Shown here in pieces: positions 9,064 to 18,092 of a stretch of DNA of 64,000 bases. The position numbers were made by a program, and so were the translations under genes. The stretch comes from Gillisella taibaishanensis (lineage in GTDB: Bacteria > Pseudomonadota > Alphaproteobacteria > Rhizobiales > Rhizobiaceae): contig NZ_MKIN01000024.1 in assembly GCF_001938985.1 (NCBI RefSeq), forward strand, positions 407-64,406, given 5' to 3'. The stretch's first letter is position 1. Each line of letters opens with the position of its first letter. The notes beneath the pieces were generated by a model. It saw nothing but the letters and a program-made list of their open reading frames with translations, did no database searches and was not told the origin of the DNA.

Positions 9064-9633
9064 ATGGCACAAGAAAAGCGTGGTTCGCGGGATGACCGTC
9101 AGAACCGTGAAGAACGTGATAGCGAATTTGTCGACAAGCTGGTCGCCATCAATCGCGTTGCAAAAGTCGTCAAGGGCGGCCGTCGTTTCGGCTTCGCTGC
9201 TCTCGTCGTCGTCGGCGACCAGAAGGGCCGCGTTGGCTTTGGTCACGGCAAGGCACGTGAAGTGCCGGAAGCAATCCGCAAGGCCACTGAATCTGCCAAG
9301 CGCGACCTGATCTTCGTACCGCTGCGCGACGGCCGTACGCTGCATCACGACGTGCACGGCCGCCACGGCGCCGGCAAGGTTCTGCTGCGCTCCGCCAAGG
9401 CTGGTACCGGCATCATCGCCGGTGGCCCGATGCGCGCTGTTTTCGAAACGCTCGGCATGCATGACGTTGTTGCCAAGTCGACCGGCTCCTCGAACCCTTA
9501 CAACATGGTTCGTGCGACCTTCGACGCGCTGAAGCACCAGGTTCATCCTAAGGACATCGCTGCACAGCGTGGCCTGAAGTATGCGACCTTGCAGGCCCGT
9601 CGTGCCGCGTCCGGCAACGGTACTGAAGAGTAA
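9064..9633 (+). CDS. rpsE: 30S ribosomal protein S5
   Basis: S5 contributes to decoding fidelity at the mRNA entry site. From the ATG at 9064 the product is 189 residues, [20 protein letters not shown], with the double-stranded RNA-binding fold ([19 protein letters not shown]) and the C-terminal domain ([15 protein letters not shown]). A longer frame from 8992 exists, but AAAAGGAAAAGG lies directly before 9064 and the extension is unlike S5. Confidence 0.96.
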   Translation: MAQEKRGSRDDRQNREERDSEFVDKLVAINRVAKVVKGGRRFGFAALVVVGDQKGRVGFGHGKAREVPEAIRKATESAKRDLIFVPLRDGRTLHHDVHGRHGAGKVLLRSAKAGTGIIAGGPMRAVFETLGMHDVVAKSTGSSNPYNMVRATFDALKHQVHPKDIAAQRGLKYATLQARRAASGNGTEE

Positions 9634-9644
9634 GGAGCTGCACG

Positions 9645-9848
9645 ATGGCCAAGAACACTGAAGCCAAGAAGACGATCACGGTCGAGCAGATCGGTTCGCC
9701 TATTCGCCGCCCGGCTGTACAGCGCCAGACGCTTGTCGGCCTGGGTCTCAACAAGATGCATCGGGTCCGCACGTTGGAAGATACGCCTTCGGTTCGTGGC
9801 ATGATCCGTGCTGTCCAGCATCTCGTTCGCGTCGTCGACGAGAAGTGA
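9645..9848 (+). CDS. rpmD: 50S ribosomal protein L30
   Basis: L30 is a small 50S protein. The 67-residue product contains [33 protein letters not shown] sequence (core: [15 protein letters not shown]) and ends [19 protein letters not shown] precedes the ATG. rplO follows after 16 bases. Confidence 0.97.
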   Translation: MAKNTEAKKTITVEQIGSPIRRPAVQRQTLVGLGLNKMHRVRTLEDTPSVRGMIRAVQHLVRVVDEK

Positions 9849-9864
9849 GACGGAGGAAACTGTC

Positions 9865-10344
9865 ATGAAACTGAATGAAATCAAAGACAACGAAGGCGCC
9901 ACCAAGGACCGTATCCGCGTTGGTCGCGGTATTGGTTCCGGCAAGGGCAAGACCGGTGGTCGCGGCGTCAAGGGTCAGAAGGCTCGTTCGGGCGTTGCTA
10001 TCAACGGCTTCGAAGGCGGCCAGATGCCGATCTATCGTCGCCTGCCGAAGCGCGGCTTCAACAACATCTTCGCTTCTGAATTCACGACCGTATCGGTCGG
10101 CCGGATCCAGATTGCGATCGATGCTGGCAAGCTCGACGCTTCCGCAACGATCGATGCAGCGGCTCTGAAGGCTGCTGGCGTGATTCGCCGCCTGAAGGAT
10201 GGTGTACGCGTCCTCAGCGATGGCGATCTGAAGGCCAAGCTGACGCTCGAAGTTGCCGGCGCTTCCAAGGCTGCCGTCGAAAAGATCGAAAAGGCTGGCG
10301 GCTCGATCAAGCAGCTGTCTGCTGCGGCTGAAAAGTCGGAATAA
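9865..10344 (+). CDS. rplO: 50S ribosomal protein L15
   Basis: L15 is a late assembly protein contacting many 23S rRNA domains. From the ATG at 9865 the product is 159 residues, [20 protein letters not shown], with the glycine/lysine-rich [17 protein letters not shown] region and [19 protein letters not shown] longer frame from 9808 overlaps rpmD and lacks conservation. GGAGGAA lies 6 bases before 9865. Confidence 0.96.
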   Translation: MKLNEIKDNEGATKDRIRVGRGIGSGKGKTGGRGVKGQKARSGVAINGFEGGQMPIYRRLPKRGFNNIFASEFTTVSVGRIQIAIDAGKLDASATIDAAALKAAGVIRRLKDGVRVLSDGDLKAKLTLEVAGASKAAVEKIEKAGGSIKQLSAAAEKSE

Positions 10345-10356
10345 TCGATTAAATTA

Positions 10357-10390
10357 ATCGCCCGGGGTGCTTCACACCGGGCGATTTTTC
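10357..10390 (+). terminator. Terminator between rplO and secY
   Basis: ATCGCCCGG (10357-10365) pairs perfectly with CCGGGCGAT (10377-10385) and is followed by TTTTTC. This is the best intrinsic-terminator match within the ribosomal cluster. It implies that secY-adk transcription is at least partly independent, from a promoter in the remaining 186 bases that I could not fix. Confidence 0.75.
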
Positions 10391-10576
10391 TACCATATGT
10401 GTGCCTCGCGACCCATGGGCGGTTAATCCGTCGTCCGGGAGTTTCGGAAACAGAGGGAGAGGCATCTGGTTGCAATGCAATCGCTCCGCCCCCGGTTTTC
10501 TGCGAGAGAGAACGAATTTTACCTTCGGCAGGCCATTCATTCTTGAGCCGCCGTATGGGGTGACGCGGAGAATTTT

Positions 10577-11917
10577 ATGGCTTCTGCAGCGGAACAATTG
10601 GCCTCGAACCTGAATTTTTCAACCTTTGCCAAGGCAGAGGATCTGAAAAAGCGTATCTGGTTCACGCTGGCCGCCCTTCTTGTCTATCGCTTGGGCACTC
10701 ATATTCCGCTGCCCGGCCTCAACCCCGAAGCGTACGCGGCAGCCTTCAAGGGCCAGTCCGGCGGCATTCTCGGGCTGTTCAACATGTTTTCCGGTGGTGC
10801 CGTGCAGCGCATGGCGATCTTCGCCCTCGGCATCATGCCCTACATTTCGGCATCCATCATCGTTCAGCTGATGACCTCGGTTGTTCCCTCGCTTGAGAAC
10901 CTCAAGAAAGAAGGCGAACAGGGCCGCAAGATCATCAACCAGTATACGCGCTACGGCACCGTTCTGTTGGGCACGTTGCAGGCCTATGGCATTGCCGTCG
11001 GCCTCGAGCATGGCAGCGGTCTGGTCACTGACCCTGGCCTGTTCTTCCGCCTGTCGACTGTCGTGACCCTACTGGGTGGCACGATGTTCCTGATGTGGCT
11101 CGGTGAGCAGATCACCTCGCGCGGCATCGGTAACGGTATTTCTCTGATCATTTTCGCCGGTATTGCCGCCGGTCTGCCGACAGCTTTGGCGGGTACGCTG
11201 GAACTCGGCCGTACGGGTGCACTCTCGACAGCCCTCATCCTGACAGTGCTCGTCGTTGCCATTGGTGTCATCGCGCTGATCGTGTTCTTTGAGCGGGCGC
11301 AGCGCCGACTGCTGATCCAGTATCCGAAACGCCAGGTCGGCAATCGGATGTTCCAGGGCGATACGTCGCATCTGCCGCTGAAGCTGAACACGTCAGGCGT
11401 TATTCCTGCGATCTTTGCGTCGTCGCTGCTTCTCTTGCCGGCAACGGCGGCTGGCTTTACCGGTACGTCGACTTTGCCTGCCTGGGCGACGACCATCATC
11501 AGCTCGCTCGGCCATGGCCAGCCAGCCTATATGGTGCTCTATGCACTGCTGATCGGTTTCTTTGCCTTCTTCTACACGGCGATCGTCTTCAACCCGAAGG
11601 ATACAGCCGATAATCTGAAGAAGCATGGCGGCTTCATTCCAGGTATTCGCCCTGGTGATCGCACGGCGGAATATATCGATTACGTCCTGACCCGCATTAC
11701 CGTGGTCGGCGCTATTTACCTTGTCTTCGTCTGTATCCTTCCCGAAATTTTGGTTTCCCAGACCGGGGTGCCCTTATCCCTTGGTGGTACTTCGCTTTTG
11801 ATTGTTGTCAGCGTTACCCTGGATACGGTAGCACAGATACAGGGTCATCTGATTGCTCAGCAGTACGAGGGGCTGATCAAGAAATCAAAGTTGCGTGGAG
11901 GAAAGAGGGGAAGATGA
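10577..11917 (+). CDS. secY: Preprotein translocase subunit SecY
   Basis: SecY is the channel of the Sec translocon in the inner membrane and works with SecE, SecG and SecA. The 446-residue product shows about ten hydrophobic segments, the plug-region [21 protein letters not shown] and the cytoplasmic loop with [20 protein letters not shown] (core: [13 protein letters not shown]). GCGGAGAATTTT precedes the ATG. Its stop overlaps the adk start by 4 bases. Confidence 0.97.
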   Translation: MASAAEQLASNLNFSTFAKAEDLKKRIWFTLAALLVYRLGTHIPLPGLNPEAYAAAFKGQSGGILGLFNMFSGGAVQRMAIFALGIMPYISASIIVQLMTSVVPSLENLKKEGEQGRKIINQYTRYGTVLLGTLQAYGIAVGLEHGSGLVTDPGLFFRLSTVVTLLGGTMFLMWLGEQITSRGIGNGISLIIFAGIAAGLPTALAGTLELGRTGALSTALILTVLVVAIGVIALIVFFERAQRRLLIQYPKRQVGNRMFQGDTSHLPLKLNTSGVIPAIFASSLLLLPATAAGFTGTSTLPAWATTIISSLGHGQPAYMVLYALLIGFFAFFYTAIVFNPKDTADNLKKHGGFIPGIRPGDRTAEYIDYVLTRITVVGAIYLVFVCILPEILVSQTGVPLSLGGTSLLIVVSVTLDTVAQIQGHLIAQQYEGLIKKSKLRGGKRGR

Positions 11918-12498
11918 GAATCATACTTTTGGGACCGCCCGGGGCGGGCAAGGGAACCCAAGCCAAGCGCCTGACGGATAAATACGGTATTCCCCAGCTC
12001 TCCACAGGCGATATGCTGCGGGCGGCTGTGACTGCCGGCACTGACATCGGTAAGCGCGCTAAGGCGCTGATGGACGCTGGCGAACTGGTTTCCGACGACG
12101 TCGTCAACCAGATCGTTGCGGAACGCATCCAGGCGCCTGACTGTGCCAAGGGATTCATTCTCGATGGCTATCCGCGCACGGTGCCTCAGGCCATTGCTCT
12201 TGCTGAAAATATGAGCAGAGCTGGAATCGTTCTAGACGCTGTTATCGAACTCAAAGTCGACGAAGAAGCCTTGATTGGCCGAATCGAGCGGCGGGCTGCA
12301 GAGACCGTTGCTGCCGGCGGTACCGTTCGGTCTGACGACAACCCCGAGTCGTTCCGCAAGCGGATCGGAGAATACCGGGAAAAGACGGCACCTTTGTCTG
12401 CGCACTATGCGGCCAAGGGGCAGTTGGTTGTGCTTGACGGTATGGCTGACATGGATTCGGTGACGGAAGCGATCGGTTCGGTCCTCGAAAAGGCCTGA
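11914..12498 (+). CDS. adk: Adenylate kinase (short LID form)
   Basis: Adenylate kinase interconverts ATP plus AMP with two ADP in the cytosol. The 194-residue product begins [20 protein letters not shown], with the P-loop at about residues 7-14, and has [11 protein letters not shown] and FILDGYPRT for AMP binding. The length and absence of a cysteine cluster indicate the short LID without zinc. It overlaps secY by ATGA and is co-transcribed with it, the usual alphaproteobacterial layout. Confidence 0.97.
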   Translation: MRIILLGPPGAGKGTQAKRLTDKYGIPQLSTGDMLRAAVTAGTDIGKRAKALMDAGELVSDDVVNQIVAERIQAPDCAKGFILDGYPRTVPQAIALAENMSRAGIVLDAVIELKVDEEALIGRIERRAAETVAAGGTVRSDDNPESFRKRIGEYREKTAPLSAHYAAKGQLVVLDGMADMDSVTEAIGSVLEKA

Positions 12499-12643
12499 AC
12501 CACCGGCGCAGCCGGAATGTTGTCATCAAGAATCTCGATGGGGCCGGTTGCTTTTGTCAGCCGATTCCGCTAAAGACCGCGCCAACTCGCAACATTGAAG
12601 CGACCGGCGCGATCTTCCAATGCTGGAAGACGGGTTCGGTCTT

Positions 12644-12672
12644 TTGACTGTTGAGAACTCGTTTTTGTAATT
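12644..12672 (+). promoter_or_regulatory. Weak candidate promoter before rpsM
   Basis: TTGACT (12644-12649) with a 17-base spacer precedes GTAATT (12667-12672), a poor -10. It lies in the 243-base adk-rpsM gap, which also has a short hairpin CTTCCA-ATGC-TGGAAG at 12614-12629. A promoter for the alpha block is expected here, but this placement is uncertain. Confidence 0.3.
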
Positions 12673-12741
12673 GCGGCTCTTTGGGGCCGTGTAACGACAC
12701 ACCACTTGCCGGATGGCAACTGGAACGCAAGGAGAATAGGC

Positions 12742-13110
12742 GTGGCACGTATCGCTGGCGTCAACATCCCAACGGCAAAGCGCGTTGTTATCGCGCTGAC
12801 CTATATTCATGGGATCGGTCCGAAGTTCGCACAGGAAATCATGGAGAAGGTCGGTCTTGCTGCCGACCGTCGCGTTCATCAGCTGACGGACGCTGAAGTC
12901 CTGGCGATCCGCGAAACCATCGACCGCGATTACCAGGTCGAAGGTGACCTGCGTCGCGACACCGCAATGAACATCAAGCGTCTGATGGACTTGGGCTGCT
13001 ACCGCGGTCTGCGTCATCGTCGTGGCTTGCCTGTTCGCGGTCAGCGCACGCATACCAATGCCCGTACCCGTAAGGGCCCGGCAAAGGCTATCGCAGGCAA
13101 GAAGAAGTAA
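12742..13110 (+). CDS. rpsM: 30S ribosomal protein S13
   Basis: S13 bridges the 30S head to the 50S subunit. The product from GTG at 12742 is 122 residues: (M)[20 protein letters not shown], ending with [14 protein letters not shown]. The frame is open from 12706 but AAGGAGA lies 6 bases before the GTG and the N-terminus matches the family exactly. It begins the alpha block. Confidence 0.95.
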   Translation: MARIAGVNIPTAKRVVIALTYIHGIGPKFAQEIMEKVGLAADRRVHQLTDAEVLAIRETIDRDYQVEGDLRRDTAMNIKRLMDLGCYRGLRHRRGLPVRGQRTHTNARTRKGPAKAIAGKKK

Positions 13111-13157
13111 GTTTCGCTTTATTGCGAAACAAAGGCTGGCACGTCAGTGCCGGCCTT
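13111..13157 (+). terminator. Two hairpins between rpsM and rpsK
   Basis: GTTTCGC (13111-13117) pairs with GCGAAAC (13124-13130), directly at the rpsM stop. A second stem AAGGCTGGCAC/GTGCCGGCCTT (13132-13142/13147-13157, one G-T pair) follows. T-runs after them are weak (GTTGCAGTTTT), so they look more like processing or mRNA-stabilising structures. Confidence 0.4.
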
Positions 13158-13243
13158 GTTGCAGTTTTGGAGAGGGTGTTTTCGCCCTTTCCGGTGGAGC
13201 CGCTGGTGTTACGGCGGTGTCGAGATCAATGAAAGGACATTGA

Positions 13244-13633
13244 ATGGCCAAGGAAGCCACACGCGTTCGTCGTAGAGAGCGCAAGAATATTTCGTCGGGT
13301 GTTGCTCACGTAAACTCGACTTTCAATAACACGATGATCACCATCACGGATGCACAGGGCAACGCTATTGCCTGGTCGTCTGCTGGTGCCAAGGGCTTCA
13401 AGGGTTCGCGTAAGTCGACCCCGTTTGCCGCTCAGATTGCTGCCGAAGATTGCGCCAAGAAGGCTCAGGAACATGGCATGAAGTCGCTCGAAGTCGAAGT
13501 TTGCGGTCCGGGTTCCGGCCGTGAGTCGGCTCTGCGCGCTCTGCAGGCTGCTGGCTTCATGATTACGTCGATCCGCGATGTGACCCCGATCCCGCACAAC
13601 GGTTGCCGTCCTCGCAAGAAGCGCCGCGTCTGA
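13244..13633 (+). CDS. rpsK: 30S ribosomal protein S11
   Basis: S11 forms part of the platform and the mRNA exit region of the 30S subunit. The 129-residue product has [20 protein letters not shown] and the near-invariant C-terminus [25 protein letters not shown] precedes the ATG. A 97-base gap to rpoA carries a short stem (CCGGGAT 13649-13655 with ATCCCGG 13667-13673). Confidence 0.97.
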   Translation: MAKEATRVRRRERKNISSGVAHVNSTFNNTMITITDAQGNAIAWSSAGAKGFKGSRKSTPFAAQIAAEDCAKKAQEHGMKSLEVEVCGPGSGRESALRALQAAGFMITSIRDVTPIPHNGCRPRKKRRV

Positions 13634-13730
13634 TCATTCTTCATCCGGCCGGGATTGTATTTGACGATCCCGGTTCTTCTCATGCTCGGTCGTCACGATT
13701 GAATGGTGGCGACGAACGGAAGGTAAACAT

Positions 13731-14741
13731 ATGATTCAGAAGAATTGGCAGGAACTGATCAAGCCGAACAAGGTTGAGTTCTCCTCCAGCGGCCGTACCA
13801 AGGCCACCCTGGTTGCTGAACCGCTTGAGCGTGGCTTCGGCCTGACGCTGGGCAACGCCCTTCGTCGCGTGCTTCTGTCGTCCCTGCGCGGTGCAGCTGT
13901 TACGGCTGTCCAGATCGATGGCGTTCTGCATGAATTCTCGTCGATCCCTGGCGTTCGCGAAGATGTCACCGACATCGTCCTGAACATCAAGGAAATCGCC
14001 ATCAAGATGGACGGCGATGACGCAAAGCGCATGGTTGTTCGCAAGCAGGGTCCGGGCATCGTCACTGCTGGCGATATCCAGACTGTTGGCGATATCGAGA
14101 TCCTCAATCCGCACCACGTCATCTGCACGTTGGATGAAGGTGCTGAGATCCGGATGGAATTCACGGTCAACAACGGCAAGGGCTACGTCCCGGCCGATCG
14201 TAACCGTGCGGAAGATGCTCCGATCGGCCTCATCCCGGTCGACAGCCTGTATTCGCCGGTCAAGAAAGTGTCCTACAAGGTGGAAAACACCCGTGAAGGC
14301 CAGGTTCTCGACTACGACAAGCTGACCATGACCATCGAGACCGATGGGTCTGTTTCGGGTGAAGACGCTGTGGCTTTCGCCGCTCGCATTCTCCAGGACC
14401 AGCTCTCCGTCTTTGTCAACTTCGACGAGCCGCAGCGCGAAGCCGAGGAAGAAGCCGTCACCGAACTGGCTTTCAACCCGGCTCTGCTCAAGAAGGTCGA
14501 CGAACTCGAGCTTTCGGTCCGTTCGGCCAACTGCCTGAAGAACGACAATATCGTGTATATTGGCGATCTCATTCAGAAGACCGAAGCCGAAATGCTGCGC
14601 ACGCCGAACTTCGGTCGCAAGTCGCTGAACGAAATCAAGGAAGTTCTCGCTTCCATGGGCCTGCACCTCGGTATGGAAGTACCGGCATGGCCGCCTGAGA
14701 ACATCGAAGATCTCGCGAAGCGTTACGAAGATCAGTATTAA
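13731..14741 (+). CDS. rpoA: DNA-directed RNA polymerase subunit alpha
   Basis: The alpha subunit nucleates RNA polymerase assembly and contacts UP elements and activators. The 336-residue product has the N-terminal dimerisation domain ([19 protein letters not shown]) and the C-terminal domain with [14 protein letters not shown] and [16 protein letters not shown], which binds DNA. GGAAGG precedes the ATG. A 116-base gap with small stems (14750-14772) separates it from rplQ. Confidence 0.97.
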   Translation: MIQKNWQELIKPNKVEFSSSGRTKATLVAEPLERGFGLTLGNALRRVLLSSLRGAAVTAVQIDGVLHEFSSIPGVREDVTDIVLNIKEIAIKMDGDDAKRMVVRKQGPGIVTAGDIQTVGDIEILNPHHVICTLDEGAEIRMEFTVNNGKGYVPADRNRAEDAPIGLIPVDSLYSPVKKVSYKVENTREGQVLDYDKLTMTIETDGSVSGEDAVAFAARILQDQLSVFVNFDEPQREAEEEAVTELAFNPALLKKVDELELSVRSANCLKNDNIVYIGDLIQKTEAEMLRTPNFGRKSLNEIKEVLASMGLHLGMEVPAWPPENIEDLAKRYEDQY

Positions 14742-14857
14742 TAACAGTGAAGGCAGCCTCTAAACCTGCCTTTCCCCGTCAAACTGCGGGCGCATGCCCG
14801 TATGTGTCAGGAAACGGCAGCCTCTGAGACAGAGCCTGCACTTAAAGGAGAATAGCA

Positions 14858-15283
14858 ATGCGCCACCAGAAAGCCGGCCGCAAGCTGAACCGTACCGCCA
14901 GCCACCGTAAGTCAATGTTCGCCAACATGGCTGCTTCGCTCATCCTGCATGAGCAGATCGTCACCACCCTGCCGAAGGCGAAGGAAATTCGCCCGATCGT
15001 TGAAAAGCTCGTCACGCTCGGCAAGCGTGGCGATCTGCATGCTCGCCGTCAGGCGATCTCGCAGATCCGCGACGTTGCCGTCGTTGCCAAGCTGTTCGAC
15101 GCCATCGCAACGCGCTACGCCACCCGCAACGGCGGCTACCTGCGCATCATGAAGGCCGGTTTCCGCCAGGGCGACAATGCTGCCATGGCCGTCATCGAAT
15201 TCGTTGAACGCGACGTCGATGCCAAGGGCGCAGCTGACAAGGCTCGCGTTGCAGCTGAAGCCGAAGTTGCCGAAGCCGCATAA
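14858..15283 (+). CDS. rplQ: 50S ribosomal protein L17
   Basis: L17 sits at the exit-tunnel surface. The 141-residue product starts [20 protein letters not shown] and has the usual [19 protein letters not shown] core. The C-terminal extension rich in Ala and Glu is common in alphaproteobacteria. AAAGGAGAA precedes the ATG. It ends the ribosomal super-cluster and is followed by two terminators. Confidence 0.97.
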   Translation: MRHQKAGRKLNRTASHRKSMFANMAASLILHEQIVTTLPKAKEIRPIVEKLVTLGKRGDLHARRQAISQIRDVAVVAKLFDAIATRYATRNGGYLRIMKAGFRQGDNAAMAVIEFVERDVDAKGAADKARVAAEAEVAEAA

Positions 15284-15290
15284 GTCATAG

Positions 15291-15343
15291 ACGACTTCGG
15301 TCGTTTTGTTTGAAGGCCGGATGGGAAACCATCCGGCCTTTTT
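15291..15343 (+). terminator. Tandem terminators after rplQ
   Basis: ACGAC-TTCG-GTCGT (15291-15304) is a short UUCG tetraloop hairpin followed by TTTGTTT. A second, strong stem AAGGCCGGATGG/CCATCCGGCCTT (15313-15324/15329-15340) with a GAAA loop ends in TTTTT. Together they close the ribosomal-protein cluster. Confidence 0.9.
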
Positions 15344-15511
15344 GCATGTCTGGCGCGTAGTAGGGAAGGGGCACGTTATCTGTGGTTCTGGTGCCGGCAA
15401 GGTTTGCTTGGATTGACGCGATCCCACCGATTTTGGCCAGCCAAAGTGATTGCGGATGCCGTCATCAGATGGTCTAAAGGCGTAAAAGCTGCCTTTGAAA
15501 GAGATCCGCCC

Positions 15512-16576
15512 ATGACATCGAGATTGCCTGTTTTCGCCGTTGCCTTTGGCCTTGCTGTGTCCGTGGTAGCGCTGACCGCTGGTGCAGCGACGAGCCATGC
15601 CGCCGAGCCTGCGTCGCGTCGCGCTGTCAAGAAGATCGCACCAAAGGTACTCGTCATCACCATGTTTGGCGAAGAGACCAAGCCCTGGCTTGCTGGGCGC
15701 AAGTTCACCACCAAGGTTAAGGTGCCTGGCCTGTCTGCCGAGTATCCCGAGGTCGCCTGCGATAGCCAGGGTCTCTGTGTGATGACCACGGCGATGGGCT
15801 ATGCCAATGCGGCAAGCTCATCCATGGCCGTTGCCTTCGACCGTCGGTTCGATCTGCGCAAGACCTATGTGCTGATCGCGGGCATTGCCGGCGTCAATCC
15901 AAAAGAAGGCACGCTTGGCTCGGCGCTCTGGGCGCGTTATGTCGTTGATGGCGGGCTGCGTCACGATATCGACGCCCGCCAAATCGAGAAGGATTGGCCA
16001 GACGGGCAGGTGCCGCTGGGCGCCGCAAGCCCGACCGAGAAACCCAAATGGGCTGCAGGCACCGAAGTCTATGCTCTAAACGATGCGTTGGTTCAGAAAG
16101 CCTATGACCTGACGCAGTCGGTAGAGCTGCTCGACGGCGACGTCGCCAAAGCCTATCGGGCCGCTTATGCGAGCCCAGCTGCCAAGGCCGCGCCTTCCGT
16201 GAAAATCTGCGATACGGTCTCAGCTGATACCTATTGGCACGGCGCCAAGGAGGCCGAGGCGACCGAGCGCTTTGCCAGCCTGGTCACCGATGGCAAGGCG
16301 CATTACTGCACAACGCAAATGGAAGACAATGCCACTCTGACGGCGCTGAAGCGGGCCTCAACGGCGGGTCTTGTGGATTTCAATCGCGTGCTGGTGCTGC
16401 GGACCGCCTCCAACTTCGATCGCGAACCTTTCGGCCGGACCGCGATCGAATCGCTCACCGGCAAGTCCGGCGGCTTCCTGCCTGCGGTCACCAATGCCTA
16501 CCGGGTCGGCGGCCGGTTCGCGGATGTGGTGATTGGCGATTGGAAGACCTGGAAGGACGGCCTTGGCGGAAAATAG
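15512..16576 (+). CDS. Purine nucleoside permease (NUP family)
   Basis: The product resembles the NUP family (purine nucleoside permease, first described in yeast), which is exported or membrane-associated and structurally related to nucleoside phosphorylases. From the ATG at 15512 it is 354 residues with a signal peptide (about residues 1-31, ending ATSHAAEP). Core features are KVLVITMFGEETKPWL, TTAMGYANAASS and YVLIAGIAGVNPKEGTLGSA. The frame is open from 15404, but AAAGAGA precedes 15512 and the signal peptide begins there. The gene is monocistronic after the rplQ terminators. The substrate is inferred from family only. Confidence 0.8.
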   Translation: MTSRLPVFAVAFGLAVSVVALTAGAATSHAAEPASRRAVKKIAPKVLVITMFGEETKPWLAGRKFTTKVKVPGLSAEYPEVACDSQGLCVMTTAMGYANAASSSMAVAFDRRFDLRKTYVLIAGIAGVNPKEGTLGSALWARYVVDGGLRHDIDARQIEKDWPDGQVPLGAASPTEKPKWAAGTEVYALNDALVQKAYDLTQSVELLDGDVAKAYRAAYASPAAKAAPSVKICDTVSADTYWHGAKEAEATERFASLVTDGKAHYCTTQMEDNATLTALKRASTAGLVDFNRVLVLRTASNFDREPFGRTAIESLTGKSGGFLPAVTNAYRVGGRFADVVIGDWKTWKDGLGGK

Positions 16577-16617
16577 GACTTTGGCCACAGCCCCCGCGGA
16601 GCAAACGGCGGTTTATC

Positions 16618-17031
16618 TCAGCTGTGTCCAACTTTGCCGTCCGCCGCTTGACTGTCTGTGCTTTTCCGCTTGAGAAGCAGGATATGGTCGATGATCAAGG
16701 CGGCGGCGATGCCGAGTCCATAGGCGAGAATATTCCAGGGTGAAAAGATACGGCCAAGTAGCAACGCGCCGGCAAGGGTCAATCGAAAGGCGTCGAGGGC
16801 CGGCGTATGTATGAGTCGCGACAACTCCACGGCGACCGCCAAGGCAAAGGATGCTGCGGCGACAGGCCACGGTCGGATCTTGGAGAGGGCTGATGCGACC
16901 AGCCCATAGACCATCGCTCCCCAAAGGAGAGAGCCGCCATATTTGACACAAAAGAATGGTAGCCCAATCCGGTAGCCATAGACCCTCAACAGAAGACCTG
17001 CGACAATCACGGCTGCTGTCGCACACAGCAT
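16618..17031 (-). CDS. DUF2809 family small membrane protein
   Basis: A 137-residue protein with about four hydrophobic segments, matching my recollection of DUF2809: an early IGLPFFCVKYGGSLLWGAMVYGL and VELSRLIHTPALDAFRLTLAG, the position of the family's E(F)SQLYHAPWID-like motif. Function is unknown. The frame stays open to 17457, but the ATG at 17031 has CAGGAGA 8 bases upstream and starts at the first membrane helix. It is transcribed away from the DUF817 gene, with 72 bases between the two starts. Confidence 0.65.
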   Translation of the reverse strand: MLCATAAVIVAGLLLRVYGYRIGLPFFCVKYGGSLLWGAMVYGLVASALSKIRPWPVAAASFALAVAVELSRLIHTPALDAFRLTLAGALLLGRIFSPWNILAYGLGIAAALIIDHILLLKRKSTDSQAADGKVGHS

Positions 17032-17103
17032 CTGCCATCTCCTGCCGCGCGCCAAACCTTGCGCGCCGCCCGTTCCAAACGCCAAAGCAAATGTCCTCCA
17101 GAT

Positions 17104-18015
17104 ATGATCGACAGCAGCAATTCCACGACTGGATCCGTAGAGCAAGCGGATCATGACGCATCGCAAGGACCTTGGCTGCTGCGCCTCGATCACTATCTCA
17201 TTTCGGGCCGTCCGCTTAAAAGCATATCCGGCTTTTTCCGCTTTGTTGTCGAGTTCATCTATTTTGGGGTGAAGGAGGCGCGGGCCTGTGTGTTTGTCGG
17301 CCTGTTTTTCCTCGCCGTTTTCCTCGTGCCGCGCGCGGGCATGTTCGGCATTGCGCGCTACGACCTCTTGTTTGTCATTGCCATTACCATCCAGCTCGCC
17401 ATGCTGTTCGGCAAGCTCGAAACCTGGGACGAAGCCAAGGCGATCGTGCTCTTCCATGTGCTGGGCTTCGCGCTTGAAGTCTTCAAGACCTCAGGCAGCA
17501 TCCAGTCGTGGTCCTATCCTGATCCTGGCTATAGCAAGCTATTTGGCGTGCCGCTATTTTCGGGCTTCATGTATGCTGCCATCGGCTCTTATATCATTCA
17601 GGCCTGGCGCTTGCTGGATCTGAGGATCCGCCATCATCCGCCTTACTGGATGGCAGCCATCGTCGCCCTGGCAATCTACGCGAACTTCTTCACCAATCAC
17701 TTCATCGGCGATTATCGTTGGTACATCGCTGCCTGCACCCTCGGTCTTTACGCCCGCACCACCGTCGTCTTCCGTCCCTATGACAAGGACAGGTGGATGC
17801 CACTGTTGCTGGCCTTCATCCTGATCGGCTTCTTCATCTGGTTGGCCGAAAACATAAGCACCTTCTTTGGGATCTGGCGCTATCCAAACCAATTGACCAT
17901 TTGGTCCATGGTCCATCTCGGCAAATGGAGCTCTTGGTCGCTGATGGTGATCATGTCCTTCGTGCTCGTCACCCAGCTCAAGCATATCAAGGCGCGGATC
18001 CACATTCCTCAATAG
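17104..18015 (+). CDS. DUF817 family integral membrane protein
   Basis: A 303-residue protein with about eight predicted membrane spans, matching DUF817 (COG3739, YoaT-like). Recognisable parts are FFRFVVEFIYFGVKEARACVF, FHVLGFALEVFKTSGSIQSWSYPD and FFTNHFIGDYRW (given in parts). Its function is unknown. The start is uncertain: ATG at 17104 has no clear ribosome binding site, and the frame is open from 17059. It is divergent from the DUF2809 gene and ends at a strong terminator. Confidence 0.75.
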   Translation: MIDSSNSTTGSVEQADHDASQGPWLLRLDHYLISGRPLKSISGFFRFVVEFIYFGVKEARACVFVGLFFLAVFLVPRAGMFGIARYDLLFVIAITIQLAMLFGKLETWDEAKAIVLFHVLGFALEVFKTSGSIQSWSYPDPGYSKLFGVPLFSGFMYAAIGSYIIQAWRLLDLRIRHHPPYWMAAIVALAIYANFFTNHFIGDYRWYIAACTLGLYARTTVVFRPYDKDRWMPLLLAFILIGFFIWLAENISTFFGIWRYPNQLTIWSMVHLGKWSSWSLMVIMSFVLVTQLKHIKARIHIPQ

Positions 18016-18030
18016 GAATCAGAAACGGAC

Positions 18031-18068
18031 AACGCCGCGTCTGATGAGCAGACGCGGCGTTTCGTTTT
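18031..18068 (+). terminator. Terminator after DUF817 gene
   Basis: AACGCCGCGTCTG (18031-18043) pairs with CAGACGCGGCGTT (18049-18061) across a 5-base loop, followed by TCGTTTTT. It sits between two convergent genes and may also stop the opposite transcript. Confidence 0.9.
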
Positions 18069-18092
18069 TGGCTATTAGGTTTTAAAGTTGCC

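Noticed and set aside
16618..17457. 279-codon reading of the DUF2809 gene starting at 17457
   Set aside because: The extra N-terminal part is hydrophilic, overlaps the DUF817 coding region antisense and has no ribosome binding site; the ATG at 17031 does.
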